Shown one piece after another: positions 40,325 through 51,770 of a stretch of 64,000 nucleotides of DNA; the stretch's first letter is position 1; the number at the start of each line of letters is the position of its first letter. Below the pieces are notes generated by a model. That model saw only the letters and a list, made by a program, of their open reading frames with translations. It ran no database searches and was not told where the DNA came from. The stretch spans positions 13,371,167 to 13,435,166 of the forward strand of contig OX326956.1 of the NCBI GenBank assembly GCA_946800325.1, given 5' to 3'. The position numbers were made by a program, and so were the translations under genes. Origin of the DNA: Luzula sylvatica (taxonomy: Eukaryota; Streptophyta; Magnoliopsida; Poales; Juncaceae).

Positions 40325-40735
40325 AAAAAAAATTTAATTTACATTTTGGTCCTTTTTATTTATATTTTAGTCATTTTTAGTTTTAATTTACATTTTGGTC
40401 CTTTTTATTTACATTTTGGTATTTATTTATTTATATTTCGGTCCTTTTTTACATTTTTAATTTATATTTTGGTCCTTTTTAGTTTTAATTTACATTTTGG
40501 TCCTTTTTATTTATATTTCGGTGCTTTTTTACATTTTTTTGATTTACATTTTGGTCCTTTATATTTAAATTTTGGTCATTTTTAGTTTTAATTTACATTT
40601 TGGTCCTTTTTATTTACATTTTGGTCTTTTTTATTTACATTTCGGTCCTTTGTTAAATTTTGATCCTTTTTTTATTATTTTACATTTTGGTCCTTTTTTA
40701 CATTTGGTCTTTTTTTCCTATTTTACATACATATT
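40325..40735. repeat. Degenerate minisatellite with ACATTTTGGTCC core
   Basis: Irregular tandem copies of a T-rich unit of about 16-25 bp with the core ACATTTTGGTCCT recur across about 400 bp. The open frames that run through it (repeating Leu-His-Phe-Gly-Pro-Phe) are an effect of the repeat and not a likely protein. Confidence 0.8.
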
Positions 40736-40972
40736 AAAATTTGCGAATATGTCCTGATTATATTAATCAATTTTAGAAACACCTGAACAATTGATATTTA
40801 TACAAATTATATTAGAAAATAATATATGTGATAGACTAATTTCATGAACCTTATGCATCTATTGACATCATGATATTTGCAAATATGTCATGATTAGATT
40901 AATTTAGTTCAAACGCATGCGCGTTAATTCGCACACGCGTTAATTCTATTTAAATAATTATATAAAAAACAT

Positions 40973-41001
40973 CCCGCGCAATTGCGCTGGGATAAAACTA
41001 G
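40973..41001 (+). mobile_element. Helitron-like 3' terminus
   Basis: A hairpin, CCCGCGCAA paired with TTGCGCTGGG at 40973-40991, is followed by ATAAAA and CTAG (40998-41001), then T. This is the hairpin plus CTRR end of plant Helitrons. The 5' end (TC) could not be placed, so the element's length is unknown; the minisatellite upstream may belong to it. Confidence 0.5.
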
Positions 41002-41913
41002 TTTAATATTGTTTTTCCAAGATTGGTTTATTATTCTTTTATAATAATAAAACTTATACAGAAGGAATTACTTATCATAACATAATCACGTTATACAATT
41101 AATAAAAGCATATATCGAAAAAAATATTGTTGTTTCTACGAACCGTAAAAAGATATGATCTTAGTAAAATTATAAAATTATATTGAATGAGCGATTACAC
41201 TTGCGTCTCTTCGGCTAAAAAAATTCTCGTAAAAAAATTAAATTAATCTGTTTGCTCTTTACTGGCTTTAAGATTTGTTAAAAAAATCTCCTTGAATTTC
41301 CAATTTAGGTGTTGGATAGTATATAATTTTATGTTACTATTTTTTTCTGAATTAATGAAAAAAAATATGGCACTTATTTAAAGACATAATTTTATTGGAT
41401 CTTATAAAATCACAAAATGTCATGAATACCATTGAAAACTGAAATTATATGAAATGACTAAAAAGTATCATGTATAACATTCAAATATCATGTTTTATAA
41501 TGTTTTATATTATTTTATACATTTTTTCTATACTATGAATAATTTTGTTGTTGTTATCTATATCATAATAATTATTATTATTACATTTTCCAATTATTTT
41601 ATATTTTTTATATACAATGAATTAAAGATATATTGTTATTTATATCATGTTACTACACATTTTTATATATTATGTATTAAAAATATGTTGTTATTTATAT
41701 TATTTTTTTACTATTATTTATATTTTGTATATACTTGAGATTAAAGATCCGTTGTTATTTATACATTTTTACTATATCTTTTTTCATATACTATGGATTA
41801 AAAATCTATTATTATTTACTTTTATTTATATATTTTTTTATACTATGAAAAATATACGTTGTTATTTATATTTCTTTTACTGTTATTTATATTTTTCTAT
41901 ATTATGTATTAAA

Positions 41914-41962
<49 letters not shown>
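41002..41962. other. AT-rich spacer with degenerate repeats and a TA microsatellite
   Basis: No gene is seen. From about 41490 the sequence is an irregular repeat of units containing GTTATTTATAT and ATACTATG. It ends in a TA run at about 41919-41962, where the next inverted-repeat element is inserted. Similar flank (TACTATGGATACAATATAGG) resumes at 45221. Confidence 0.6.
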
Positions 41963-41966
<4 letters not shown>

Positions 41967-44900
41967 CAACTAAAATACTTGTACAAGTAAGGAAGGGATT
42001 GTGCTTGTGATTTTTCATCCGTCCGATCTGCTCCAAGATCCGTGCTCATCAATCGAGCACACGACGTTTATCTCTCCGTTTCATTGCTTTATTTCACGTC
42101 ATGTTTCATTCCCATCCTTCTCGTGTCTCTCCCAAATCAGATTAAAATGGAATCCCTAGAGCTCCATAACCGGGCGTTCTGCTCCTTCGTCCTTCCAACC
42201 GGCAGCCATCTCCGTGCTCTCTCTGCACCTCCACTTCGTCGCGCGACTCTAGTTATGATTCAACATCTCTCCCAGAAGATCGTTCGTCTGGTATTTTACT
42301 TCTATCAAGGGGATCTCGAACATAGACACAACTCAATAATTTCTGGGAAGAAATCTAATTTGATGTTTTCGATGGTTCCAAAATGTAATCAGGTTTCAAG
42401 TTCTTTGCTTTGACGTTCTTCAGGTTGTTAGTTTTCAATTTTTTAAGTGAGTTTATGCATTTAAATTTTAATTGTACAATAAAGCTGAAAATTGATTCTA
42501 AATTGATCTTTATTTGAGGTTTAAGTGCAAGAATGAGTTTTATTAATACAAAATTGGGCTAATATGAGGCCTAATTGCACAAGGTCATTACAAATTAGGC
42601 TAATCTGAGACTTCTAACTAATATAACATTTGGGAAAACAATTTAATTTCCAATCTAGATTAATTTTAATATAGACCCTGAAAATTCAAAATTCAAATGA
42701 GTTGAAATTTATCAGGATAATGTTAGTATAGGAAATATTGGATATTTGTCATTTTTAAGGGGCATGCATGAAACTTTTCTTCTTTTCAGGATTACACATG
42801 AATAATCTCGAAAGTTTCCTCTTTCTGTAAGTTTCTTTCCCATATTTGTATTTCATATATGTTGAATTGTTCAAAAGGTTTACTTGAAATTTCATCTCAT
42901 TTTCAGCGTTATTATTAAAAAAATCACTGGTTATGCATATTATACTTGATGAGGGAAGTACTATTATGGAGATTATACTTGAAGATGCTAAGATATTCTA
43001 TTAGCCAACAATAAAGAACATGAAGACTTATTGGGGTTAGTGGCATTATTGAGGCTTAATTGCGTATTTTCTCACTTGTTGAATCGGTGTGTCTCTAATC
43101 CAATTCTTTGTTGGACTAACTTATAATTTTAGAAAATTTGGACCATATTTTGTAATTTTATGAATTATGAAACTATTTTTTCAATTTTTCAACCAAAGTG
43201 AAGAAAATGACCAAGATTAAGGTTAAGGATTAGTAGTAGAGTTAACTGGTTTGGGTTAAGAATTATTAATAAATTTAATGTGTTTAAAATATCAATGTAT
43301 ATATAATTAGAGTTGAATGTAAATGCGAGGTACCAGTATCATTTGTGTTGGGTAGGTATGATATCTATTGATTTTAAAGTAATTGAAATTCCGCGGTGTC
43401 TACAAATATTTAATGTTCCTTGCACAGTTACTCTAATCAATGATACTAATAATAATAATTGTTATTATTATTATTATAATACCCATAATATCAATATTAT
43501 CAATAAAAGTAAGGGTACAAATAAGTAAATCAATTACTAAACAAAATGTTACAAAGAAGTATAAAAATTATAACAATACCCCTGAAAGAAATATGAATTT
43601 GAACTTATTTTTTAAATCAATCCACAATCACATTTCGATACTTAATCATATACCACATCAACCCTAACCCTAATAATGGATTCTTGTGGAGAACCCTCTC
43701 ATTTGGGCTATTACCACCATTGATCGGGTCTCTTAGTCCCGAGCTTGAGTCTTTCTCTTCATTAATATTTTGCTTAATTACCGCCCACCAACTCCTTGAA
43801 GTAAACACGATACTCTGATTCCCTATCCACCTGAATTGTGATACAAAAATTATGATCCACAATCGAAACTGACAACGCAAAAAGTGATTTCAGCATTTTG
43901 ATTGCCTCTTCCCTGGCCAGGCCCTTCCGTCCGTTATCAAAACCATGTGCGAACTATATAATCCAAACCTAAATTCAAAGTTTAAACAGACCAAATTAGA
44001 TTTCGAAATTCAATCCCAATAAACTCTCAATCTCAAATTATCACTTAATCTCAATCCTGATACAAGCCCGGCCTGCTGAACACATAATGATAGGGGGTTT
44101 TCTGCAACTACACACATAAAGCAGGTGTAGAAATACATTTTCTGCTAAAACAAGCCCCGCCTACTTAACATGCTAAGAGATCCTGGAGAAAATGACAAAA
44201 ACAATCATTACGCTATATAGGAATTAAAATGCAAATTTGACAAGACAAATAATGAATTGTTAGCAAAATATATGTCCAAAATTATATTTTTTGAAAAATC
44301 AGTAAATATAAGCACAGCAACAGTACGAAATCAGCATCAATCAGTCAAAATCTTTAAAATCAGTAAAATACAGTCTAAATTGATTATGAATTTATCCCAA
44401 AAGAGCAAAAGAATTAAAAAAAAATCATTACGCTATTAAATTCAGTCAATTTTCATGTTGATTTTTTAAAAAATCAGTCGAAGGCGTACCGGTGTCAGGT
44501 CGAGAGTTTTTCTTCACTGTGAATTTCAAGTCTAAAGAAACAGGAGACTGAGAGAACATCTTTGTTTCTATGAGAGAGAGAGAGAGAGAGATTACTAAAC
44601 CAATCGAGCAAAGGAGAGGAGAAGAGCTTCCTTGATCGAACCAGTGAAGAGAGAGAGGAGAATAGCTTCATGGATCGAGCAGTGAGAAGAGGAGAAGAAC
44701 TCCATGAGTAGAGCACTAAGAAGAGAGGAAAAGAGCTCAAGGATCGACCAATGATGAGAAAGAATGGAAGAGCTCTGGGGAGAATAACTCCATGGTAGGG
44801 AGAGACAAAGCTCCGAATGAGAAAGGGACAGACGGCAAGCTCAAGGATCGACCAATGATGAGAAAGAATGGAAGAGCTCTGGGGAGAATAACTCCATGGT

Positions 44901-45199
44901 AGGGAGAGACAAACCTCCGAATGAGAAAGGGAGAGACGGCGAGCTCAAGGATCGACCAATGATGAGAAAGAATGGAAGAGCTATGGGGAGAATAACTCCA
45001 TGGTAGGGAGAGACAAACCTCCGAATGAGAAAGGGAGAGACAGCCAACTCAAAATTTTGACGGAATTATTTAGACGGAAACTTTTTAATGAGCAGCGTGC
45101 AATGTTAAAACTCAGCACGAATCTTGATGGAGATCAAACGGGGTAAAACTCACCAGTAGAAAATATTAATTACTTGTACAAGTAGAATAGCCATACTCT
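41963..45199. mobile_element. Inverted-repeat transposon in a TA tract, no transposase
   Basis: The ends form degenerate inverted repeats of about 95 bp sharing TACTTGTACAAGTAA, TGTGA.TTTT, CCGT..GATCT and CAAGAT.CGTGCT. TA microsatellite flanks both sides, so the target duplication could be TA or a 9-bp TATATATAT and the superfamily cannot be fixed. The interior has no transposase. It carries a 124-codon open frame (42042-42413) without recognisable domains, AT-rich filler, a GA run at 44571-44590 and a 104-bp minisatellite near its right end. Confidence 0.55.
44735..45047. repeat. 104-bp minisatellite, three copies
   Basis: Units starting GCTCAAGGATCGACCAATGA begin at 44735, 44839 and 44943, exactly 104 bp apart, and differ at only a few positions. 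Less similar GAGCTC- and GATCGA-containing copies extend upstream to about 44600. Both strands have open frames across it because 104 bp is not a multiple of three and stops are rare; none looks like a real gene. Confidence 0.9.
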
Positions 45200-45588
45200 A
45201 TATATATATATATATATATATACTATGGATACAATATAGGTTGTTATTTATATATTTTCATTGTAAAAAGATATCAATATGAAAGTGAAAAATATAAAAA
45301 CAACTATTTAAAATTTGAAAGTGAAAAATATGTTGGACGTTGTCCGTAAAAATGGTCGATCGTCGAATTTTTTGCCGATGTGCTTAGGCACGTGGCGCTC
45401 TAGTTTAAATTAGTTTAAGAAACTCAATATAATTTAATGTTATAAAAATCAATTTAATATATTAATATTAAAAAGTACAACACTGCTATATCATTGATAT
45501 TTTCCGTTATGAATCCGTTTTGTCGGTCATATCTCTTATCGGTGACTGACCGATCTGTAAGCGCGCTATCTGTAACATTGACAATGAT

Positions 45589-45940
45589 AGATCATAGTGT
45601 TTTTAGATCCTAGAAATTTTGGTCATAGGCGTTATATAACTGTACAATGATATATCGTAGTGTTTTTAGATCATAGTGTTTTTTATCGTGCACGTGTTTT
45701 TTACACACACTGGGTTTCGTTTTTGGTCATACGCGTTAAATTATCAAATATGTCATTTAACAAAATTGGTCTCGAGAATATGATCCTAGAAATATTTTTT
45801 TTATATATAAAGAATCTATCATTTAAATAACAAAAATTTGAAAATTAATATTGTACAATGTACAAATCTTCTGGTTCGAAGCACAGTTAAATAGTTTTTT
45901 TGCATATTGTTCTCCCTTTAAAAAGTGAATGTTTTTGAGC
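45589..45940. other. Spacer with a local duplication of the hAT target
   Basis: No gene is seen. AGTGTTTTTAGATC occurs twice, and the stretch ATATAACTGTACAATGAT (about 45634-45651) is an intact relative of the target site used by the hAT-like element. AATCTATCATTTAAATA near 45810 also resembles the sequence just left of that element at 39731. Confidence 0.6.
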
Positions 45941-47340
45941 TCTCATATTGAGTCACCTCATCTAAAAAGTGAATCTTTTTTAGCTCTCATATTGAGTCAC
46001 CTCATCTTTGATTTTCAATCACACATATTAATATTTGGTATAATTTCCATATTTATTTGATGATTTGATTATATCCATTAATTTATATCATGTATCCATT
46101 AATTTATATCATGTTTTACCCATTTAACCATTTAATACTTTATTTTATTATCTTTATATCATGTTCTACCTTAATTATATTAATATTTATATCATGTTAT
46201 CATATTTATTTTATGATTTCATATTTATTTTGTGATTTGAAATTCAATAATTTTGTGATTTTACGCATTTATTATTTTTTTCATCTTTATATCATGCTTT
46301 ACGCATGTAATATTTTTTTCATATTTGTTTTGTGATATTCATTAATTTATTTAATGATATGATTTCATATTTATTTTGTGATTTTATTAATTTATATCAT
46401 GCTTTACGCATTTAATAATTTTCATATTTTTTGTGATATTCATGAATTTATTTTATGATATTATATCAAATTACAGATTTAATATTTTTCATAGTTGTTT
46501 TGTGATATTCATGAATTTATTTTATGATAGATTTCATATTTATTTTGTGATTTCATTAATTTATATCATGTTTTACGCATTTACTAATTTTCATATTTTT
46601 TTATGATATTCATTAATTTATTTTATGATATTATATCAAATTACACATTTAATAATTTTCATATTGGTTTTATGATATTTTGTGTAAACATAACAAATAC
46701 CAATTAACAAGTGAATACACAATCTTTTATCTAATACAAACAATTACATTAAAAATCCCACATTGAGCCACCTCATCTCTTTGATTTTCTATCACACATA
46801 TTAATATTTATATAATTTCCATATTTATTTTATGATTTGATTATATCCATTAATTTATATTATTTATCCATTAATTTATATCATTTTTTACCCATTTAAC
46901 CATTTAATATATTTTATGATTTTTATATCATGTTCTACCTTAATTATATTAATATTTATATCATGTTTTCATATTTATTTTATGATTTCATATTTATTTT
47001 GTGATTTGATATTTATTAATTTATATCATGCTTTACGCATTTAATAATTTTTCATATTTGTTTTTGTGTTATTCATTAATTTATTTTATTAATTTATTTT
47101 ATGATATGATTTCATATTTATTTTGTGATTTCATTAATTTATATCAAGCTTTACGCATTTAATAATTTTTATATTTTTTTGTGATATTCATTAATTTCTT
47201 TTATGATATTATATCAAATTACACATTTAATAATTTTCATATTGATTTTATGATATTTTTTCTGTAAATATAGCAAATAATAATTAGTAAGTGAATACAC
47301 AATCTTTTATCTAATACAAACAATTACATTAAAAATCCGT
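45941..47340. repeat. AT-rich direct duplication, about 770-bp offset
   Basis: Two related segments, roughly 45985-46745 and 46755-47335. Each starts near ATTGAG(T/C)CACCTCATCT, continues with CACACATATTAATATTT, and ends with GTGAATACACAATCTTTTAT. Inside each are degenerate copies of TTTATATCATG.TTTACGCAT and TTCATATTTATTTTGTGATT. The second copy ends in CCGTAGCGAAACGCGG then AAACTTCTTAGT, which resembles a decayed Helitron 3' end. No gene is seen. Confidence 0.7.
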
Positions 47341-47379
47341 AGCGAAACGCGGACAAACTTCTTAGTGGATATAATTAGT

Positions 47380-47600
47380 TGTTGTATAAGTCTAACCATG
47401 ATAAAAATAAATCAAAGTCGATACACAAATACAAAATAATTAAGAGAGATTTGCAAAAATCCCCTTTATTATTTCTAAATTACATGTAATTAGTTGTTGT
47501 ATGGGTTTAACCATGATAAAAATAAATAAAAGACAATAAAAAATACAAAATAATTAAGTGAAATTTGCAGAAGGCCCCTTCATTATTCCTAAATCACAAA
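47380..47600. repeat. Tandem duplication of about 108 bp
   Basis: ATAATTAGTTGTTGTATAAG near 47380 and the related TGTAATTAGTTGTTGTATGG near 47485 start two copies, each continuing with AACCATGATAAAAATAAAT and ending with a CCCCTT..ATTATT stretch. No coding potential is seen. Confidence 0.7.
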
Positions 47601-48689
47601 AAATCACATAATTGAAAATTGAAGAAGCCTTCACTGATAAACTCGCATCAAATCGAAAGCCACATAATTCAAAACGTTAGAAAATTTTGGAAAATCTCTC
47701 ATTTTTTATTTACGATATATTTAAAACTACATTTCTTATATAACATCACGAACATGGAGCTTCACTCTTAAATCCTCATACGCAATCGTGAATTTAGGAG
47801 AGTAATTAAGATTATATTAATAACCAAATACTGATCAATGAATCAATGACATTTACTCAAAATATAACATATATAATAAAATGAAAAAAATCCTAACATT
47901 TTGAAATTAAAAATAAAATTACTTCTCTTTTGGTACCCCTAATTTTTTTATTCTTTTAAACAGTGTCTTTTCTAGAGGAGAGAGAAGACGGATGGGATAT
48001 TTCAAAAAATAAAATCCAATCAAACTTTAATGTATCCAAAAATGTCTGAACTTATCTTAATATTTAAAAAAAAAATTGATTTTTTAGATTCATTTTTATA
48101 AAAGAGAGTATCCAAAAATATTAATATTTAAAAAGCAAAAACTGCAGGAATAAAACAGAAAATTATAATAAAGACCCTCTATATATGAAAATTTGCACAA
48201 AAACTCCTTGGCTGAATTTTACCAAATGATAAAATTTTGGAAAAAGAACAAAAACTGTTGAAATTTAAGTACTAAAATCTACAAAAAAATATAAAAGATG
48301 TAACTATGTTGAAATTTAAGTACTTAAATGTCTGAAATTTAAGTACTGAAATTTACTCAATAGAACAAAAAAATTGCAGAAACTTATAAAAAAATATGTA
48401 ACTATGTTGAAATCTATACAAAACTCCCCAAAGTCCTGAAATTTAGCAAAAAGATGCAGATATGTGGAAATATAAAAGAAATAGTCAATTTACAAAAAGA
48501 GAAAAATAAAAATTCTGAAATTTACAATCTCATTGTAGGTAGGACCGAAAATATTTGCCGAAAAATAAATTAAAATGAATCTACAAAGAAGCCTTCAGTT
48601 ATTGCAAAATTGCAAAAAACTCGCTGCTATTTATATCAAACAATAATTAATGAATCTTTAATAAGAGCTTTCCGTACCTCGACATTTTT
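47601..48689. other. AT-rich intergenic sequence
   Basis: No gene, RNA or defined mobile element is seen. A few short direct repeats, such as TGAAATTTAAGTACT and ATGTAACTATGTTGAAAT, occur between 48260 and 48420. Confidence 0.5.
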
Positions 48690-49117
48690 CAATACAAACC
48701 CTAAAATTACGATACAAATGAAATCAAATTTGGAGGAAAAGAAGGACAGACTGGAAATAGCATTGACCTCAAAATAATCTCGATACAAATTACGATACAA
48801 ATGAAATCAAATTTGGAAAAAAAAAAAAAGGACAGACTGGAAATAGCGTTGACCTCAAAATAATCCCGATACAAAATACGATACAAATGAAATCAAATTT
48901 GGAAAAAAAAAAGGACAGACTGGAAATAGCGTTGACCTCAAAATAATCCCGATACAAAATACGATACAAATGAAATCAAATTTGGAAAAAAAAAAGGACA
49001 GACTGGAAATAGCGTTGACCTCAAAATAATCCCGATACAAAATACGATACAAATGAAATCAAATTTGGAAAAAAAAGGACAGACTGGAAATAGCGTTGAC
49101 CTCAAAATAATCCCGAA
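48690..49117. repeat. About 83-bp minisatellite, five copies
   Basis: GGACAGACTGG recurs at 48744, 48830, 48913, 48996 and 49077 (steps 86, 83, 83, 81). The size changes come from the length of an A run after AAATCAAATTTGG. Open frames on the minus strand across it are repeat artefacts. Confidence 0.92.
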
Positions 49118-50417
49118 GCTGGGTCTGACGTGTTCATCGTAGGTGCCGCCCATCAGAGGCAAACTCGGCGAAAGAAATACGCTCATTGGCTGGTCTCGAC
49201 CACCATATAATGTCTGCAAATTTCACGTACATCTATATTTTACACACAAAAAGAAAAAAAAATTCTTTTTTCTTTTGGACTCGGTTTCACAATGGTTTTG
49301 TATTCATTGATTTAAGTTCTAACCTTATTGCCATCAGGTTTTTCTCTTTGGTGGTAATAAATGTAATAATTTACAGTGGTACAGGTACAGATAACCAATC
49401 ATTGAGCGATTTTCACAAACACATGAATGTAATAAATTTCATATTTTTATTGATACAATATAACATCAATAATTAACAAGTGGACTGTGTTTTAAATTCA
49501 AAAAATTGCGTACCAGTGGTAAGTGTTGTACCGAACTTCATGGCTGAACACTGAATGTGAAGATTGGAGACAATCATGTTTGCTCTCTCTCTCTCTATTG
49601 CATGGCCCTTCTGAGCGAGAGCAAACCTCTTGGCAGAGCGAGTCCTTCTTGCTTGCTCTCATTATTGCATCTACCTTCGATTCTATCGCCCTTCTCTCAG
49701 GCGTCTTTTCTTTGTAATTCAGGGACTGGTCTACAAATACCCAGGAAAGCCGAGGCTGATTTTCAAACTTGTATTGACCGATCAATCGAATAGAAATTTG
49801 AGTGATAAATTGATCAATTTCATACATTCTGATTGTGAGTGGATGGAAAATAATGAACCTGATACCCATATTGTTCATAAATTGCTAAACGACAAAATTT
49901 AGATGATAGCAAATATAACATTTTATCGAACACCTTGCAAGCACCTACCTGCAAACAAAATCATTTCATATTCTGTTTCAAAATTGAGATGGACGGCGAA
50001 GGAAGGCCAAATGAAGGCCTACTTGTTCTTCCCAGTGACAGGGTTTCTTTCTATTGCTCTCTGATACAAAAGAAACCTTCAATCACCTGACAGAAACAAA
50101 GGATAACCAAAATCCGTACTTGAAAGAAAAGGTCACACAATACCAAAATCACGAACAGAAAAAAAATCTAATTACCATTGTTGTCAGACCGAGGAAAGAG
50201 GAACTGGGCGTCTTCTTCGTCGCTCTCTTTCTCTCACGATGACGGCTATTTCTGCCGCTTTTTCTCTCAAGAGTTATGGAACCGATGAAGAAAAATTACC
50301 TCTTCTGTCTTGCGCTGTTTCAGCCCCTCTTTCGTCGCATGAAGAAAATCGCCACTTCCGTCTAATGCTTTACGACGTCGCCCTTCTCCCGTCGAGTCTT
50401 AGTGAGTCTTTTTATTT
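49118..50417. other. Intergenic sequence, no gene recognised
   Basis: Several overlapping open frames of 60-126 codons exist on both strands between 49498 and 50417, but none has a recognisable domain, a convincing start context or a consistent splice structure. A possible acceptor (TTTGTAATTCAG, ending near 49721) precedes an open stretch to 49902, which could be an exon relic. I would not call a gene here. Confidence 0.4.
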
Positions 50418-50768
50418 CTCTCGCGGACGGACGGCGCTCGGTACCCGATACGGATACGGATACGGATACTGCACCGATACGTATCGGATACGCATTTCTC
50501 TCGCGGACGGAGGGCGCTCGGTACCCGATACGGATACGGATACGGATACGGATACTGCACCGATACGTATCGGATACGCATTTCTCTCGCGGACGGAGGG
50601 CGCTCGGTACCCGATACGGATACGGATACGGATACGGATACGGATACGGATACTGCACCGATACGTATCGGATACGCATTTCTCTCGCGGACGGAGGGCG
50701 CTCGGTACCCGATACGGATACGGATACGGATACAGATACGGATACTGCACCGATACGTATCGGATACG
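50418..50768. repeat. Nested minisatellite with variable GGATAC hexamers
   Basis: Four units starting CTCTCGCGGACGG at 50418, 50498, 50584 and 50682. Unit lengths differ mainly by multiples of 6 bp (80, 86, 98 and about 87) because the number of internal GGATAC hexamers differs. Each unit also holds the palindrome CCGATACGTATCGG. Frames that read Asp-Thr-Asp-Thr or Tyr-Gly-Tyr-Gly here are produced by the hexamer and are open on both strands. Confidence 0.92.
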
Positions 50769-51170
50769 TCACGACGTATCGGACTATTTTAGTATATAAA
50801 TTTGAACTTTCGATACGGCACGATACGTTTCTGATACGGATGGATACGGTTCCGATACGGCTGACCCATTGTTTTTTGTTTTTTTGTCCAATTTAAAAAT
50901 ATCCAATACTTTTACTATTCAATAGTATTTTACATCACATATTTTTTATTTTATTTATTCGTAAAATATCCAAATCGATATTACATCTTAATTTTTATAA
51001 TAATTTAATAAAATTATTTAAATATATATATTAATTATATTAAAAAAATATTAAATAATATACATATATGACGTATCGTATCCTAGAATTTTCAAGAAAT
51101 ACCGTATCGTCGTATCCGTATCGTATCGGATACGATACTCGTACCCGTATCCGTGCAACATAGGTTATAT
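50769..51170. mobile_element. GATACG-rich repeat element, right-end part
   Basis: AT-rich core bounded by many (C)GATACG motifs and ending at about 51170 in CCGTGCAACATAGG. That end is the reverse complement of the left end of the element at 51257 (CCTATGTTGCACGG), so the two are family members in opposite orientation. The nested minisatellite at 50418-50768 probably arose from this element's left subterminal motifs. Confidence 0.55.
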
Positions 51171-51256
51171 CGCACGGCATCGGACGGTGCAGAAATAACT
51201 AATAACTAATAACTAATAAATAAAGAGTACTATTGCATAAATAACTAATAACTAAT

Positions 51257-51770
51257 AACCTATGTTGCACGGATACAGATACGGGTAGTGTATCCGATAC
51301 GGATAAGGGTAGTGTATCCGATACGATACGGATACGGCGATACGGTAATTTTCAAAAAATCACGGATACGGATACGGCTATACAATTATTAGTTTAATAT
51401 ATTTATATTATATATAATTAATAAATAAGTAATAAATTAAATAATAAATTAATAATATTTTTAAATTAAATATCATGACAATAAATAATATCAACCAAAC
51501 AATATAAATATCATAAAACTATCATAAATTTTTTTAGAACTATTTTAGAACTAATCTAGAAGTATCCTAGAAATATCATATATAATTTATTTAAAAATAT
51601 TATGGACCAAAATATATAATGGGCCGAAGTATCCTAAATGTAGTATTTCAGCCGTATCCTGGACGTATCCCCAGTCATATCATGCCGAAACTTGGCGTAT
51701 CCGATACGTATCCGAGCCGTATCGCACCCGTATCCGTATCGGATACGCGTATCCTCAGGATACTTGATAT
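51257..51770. mobile_element. GATACG-rich inverted-repeat element
   Basis: Begins CCTATGTTGCACGGATAC, has GGATACGG-type motifs for about 100 bp, an AT-rich core, and the mirror motifs CCGTATC/GTATCC for the last 110 bp, ending near CGCGTATCCTCAGG. The element class is unknown and no transposase is present. AAAGAGTACTATTGCA occurs on both sides (51222 and 51791), so the locus was also duplicated locally. Confidence 0.6.

Larger units (their letters stand above)
39768..45580. mobile_element. hAT-like non-autonomous element with nested insertions
   Basis: The 5.8-kb segment starts CAGTGTTCTAAATATC and ends, read on the other strand, CAATGTTACAGATAGC, so it has imperfect inverted ends of the CA(G/A)TGTT type. 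It is flanked by a perfect 8-bp duplication ACAATGAT (39760-39767 and 45581-45588), the size typical of hAT elements. The left end holds CCGATAT/CCGATTT-type subterminal repeats, and the right end holds similar motifs (CGGTCATAT, CCGATCTG). The restored target, ACTGTACAATGAT then AGTGTTTTTAGATC, has an uninterrupted relative at about 45638-45675. No transposase is seen; the interior is made of other repeats. Confidence 0.68.

Noticed and set aside
40229..40757. Open frames with repeated Leu-His-Phe-Gly-Pro
   Set aside because: They come from translation of a T-rich minisatellite; there is no start context or domain.
43661..43675. Telomere-like ACCCTAACCCTAATA
   Set aside because: Only two imperfect units, and the usual plant telomere unit is CCCTAAA; chance in AT-rich sequence.
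44495..45047. Minus-strand Ser/Leu-rich open frames
   Set aside because: They run through the 104-bp minisatellite and its GA-rich neighbour and shift frame from unit to unit.
50239..50896. Open frames of 112-186 codons on both strands encoding Asp-Thr, Tyr-Gly or Arg-Ile repeats
   Set aside because: They result from the GGATAC hexamer, which is open in every frame, and no non-repetitive domain is attached.
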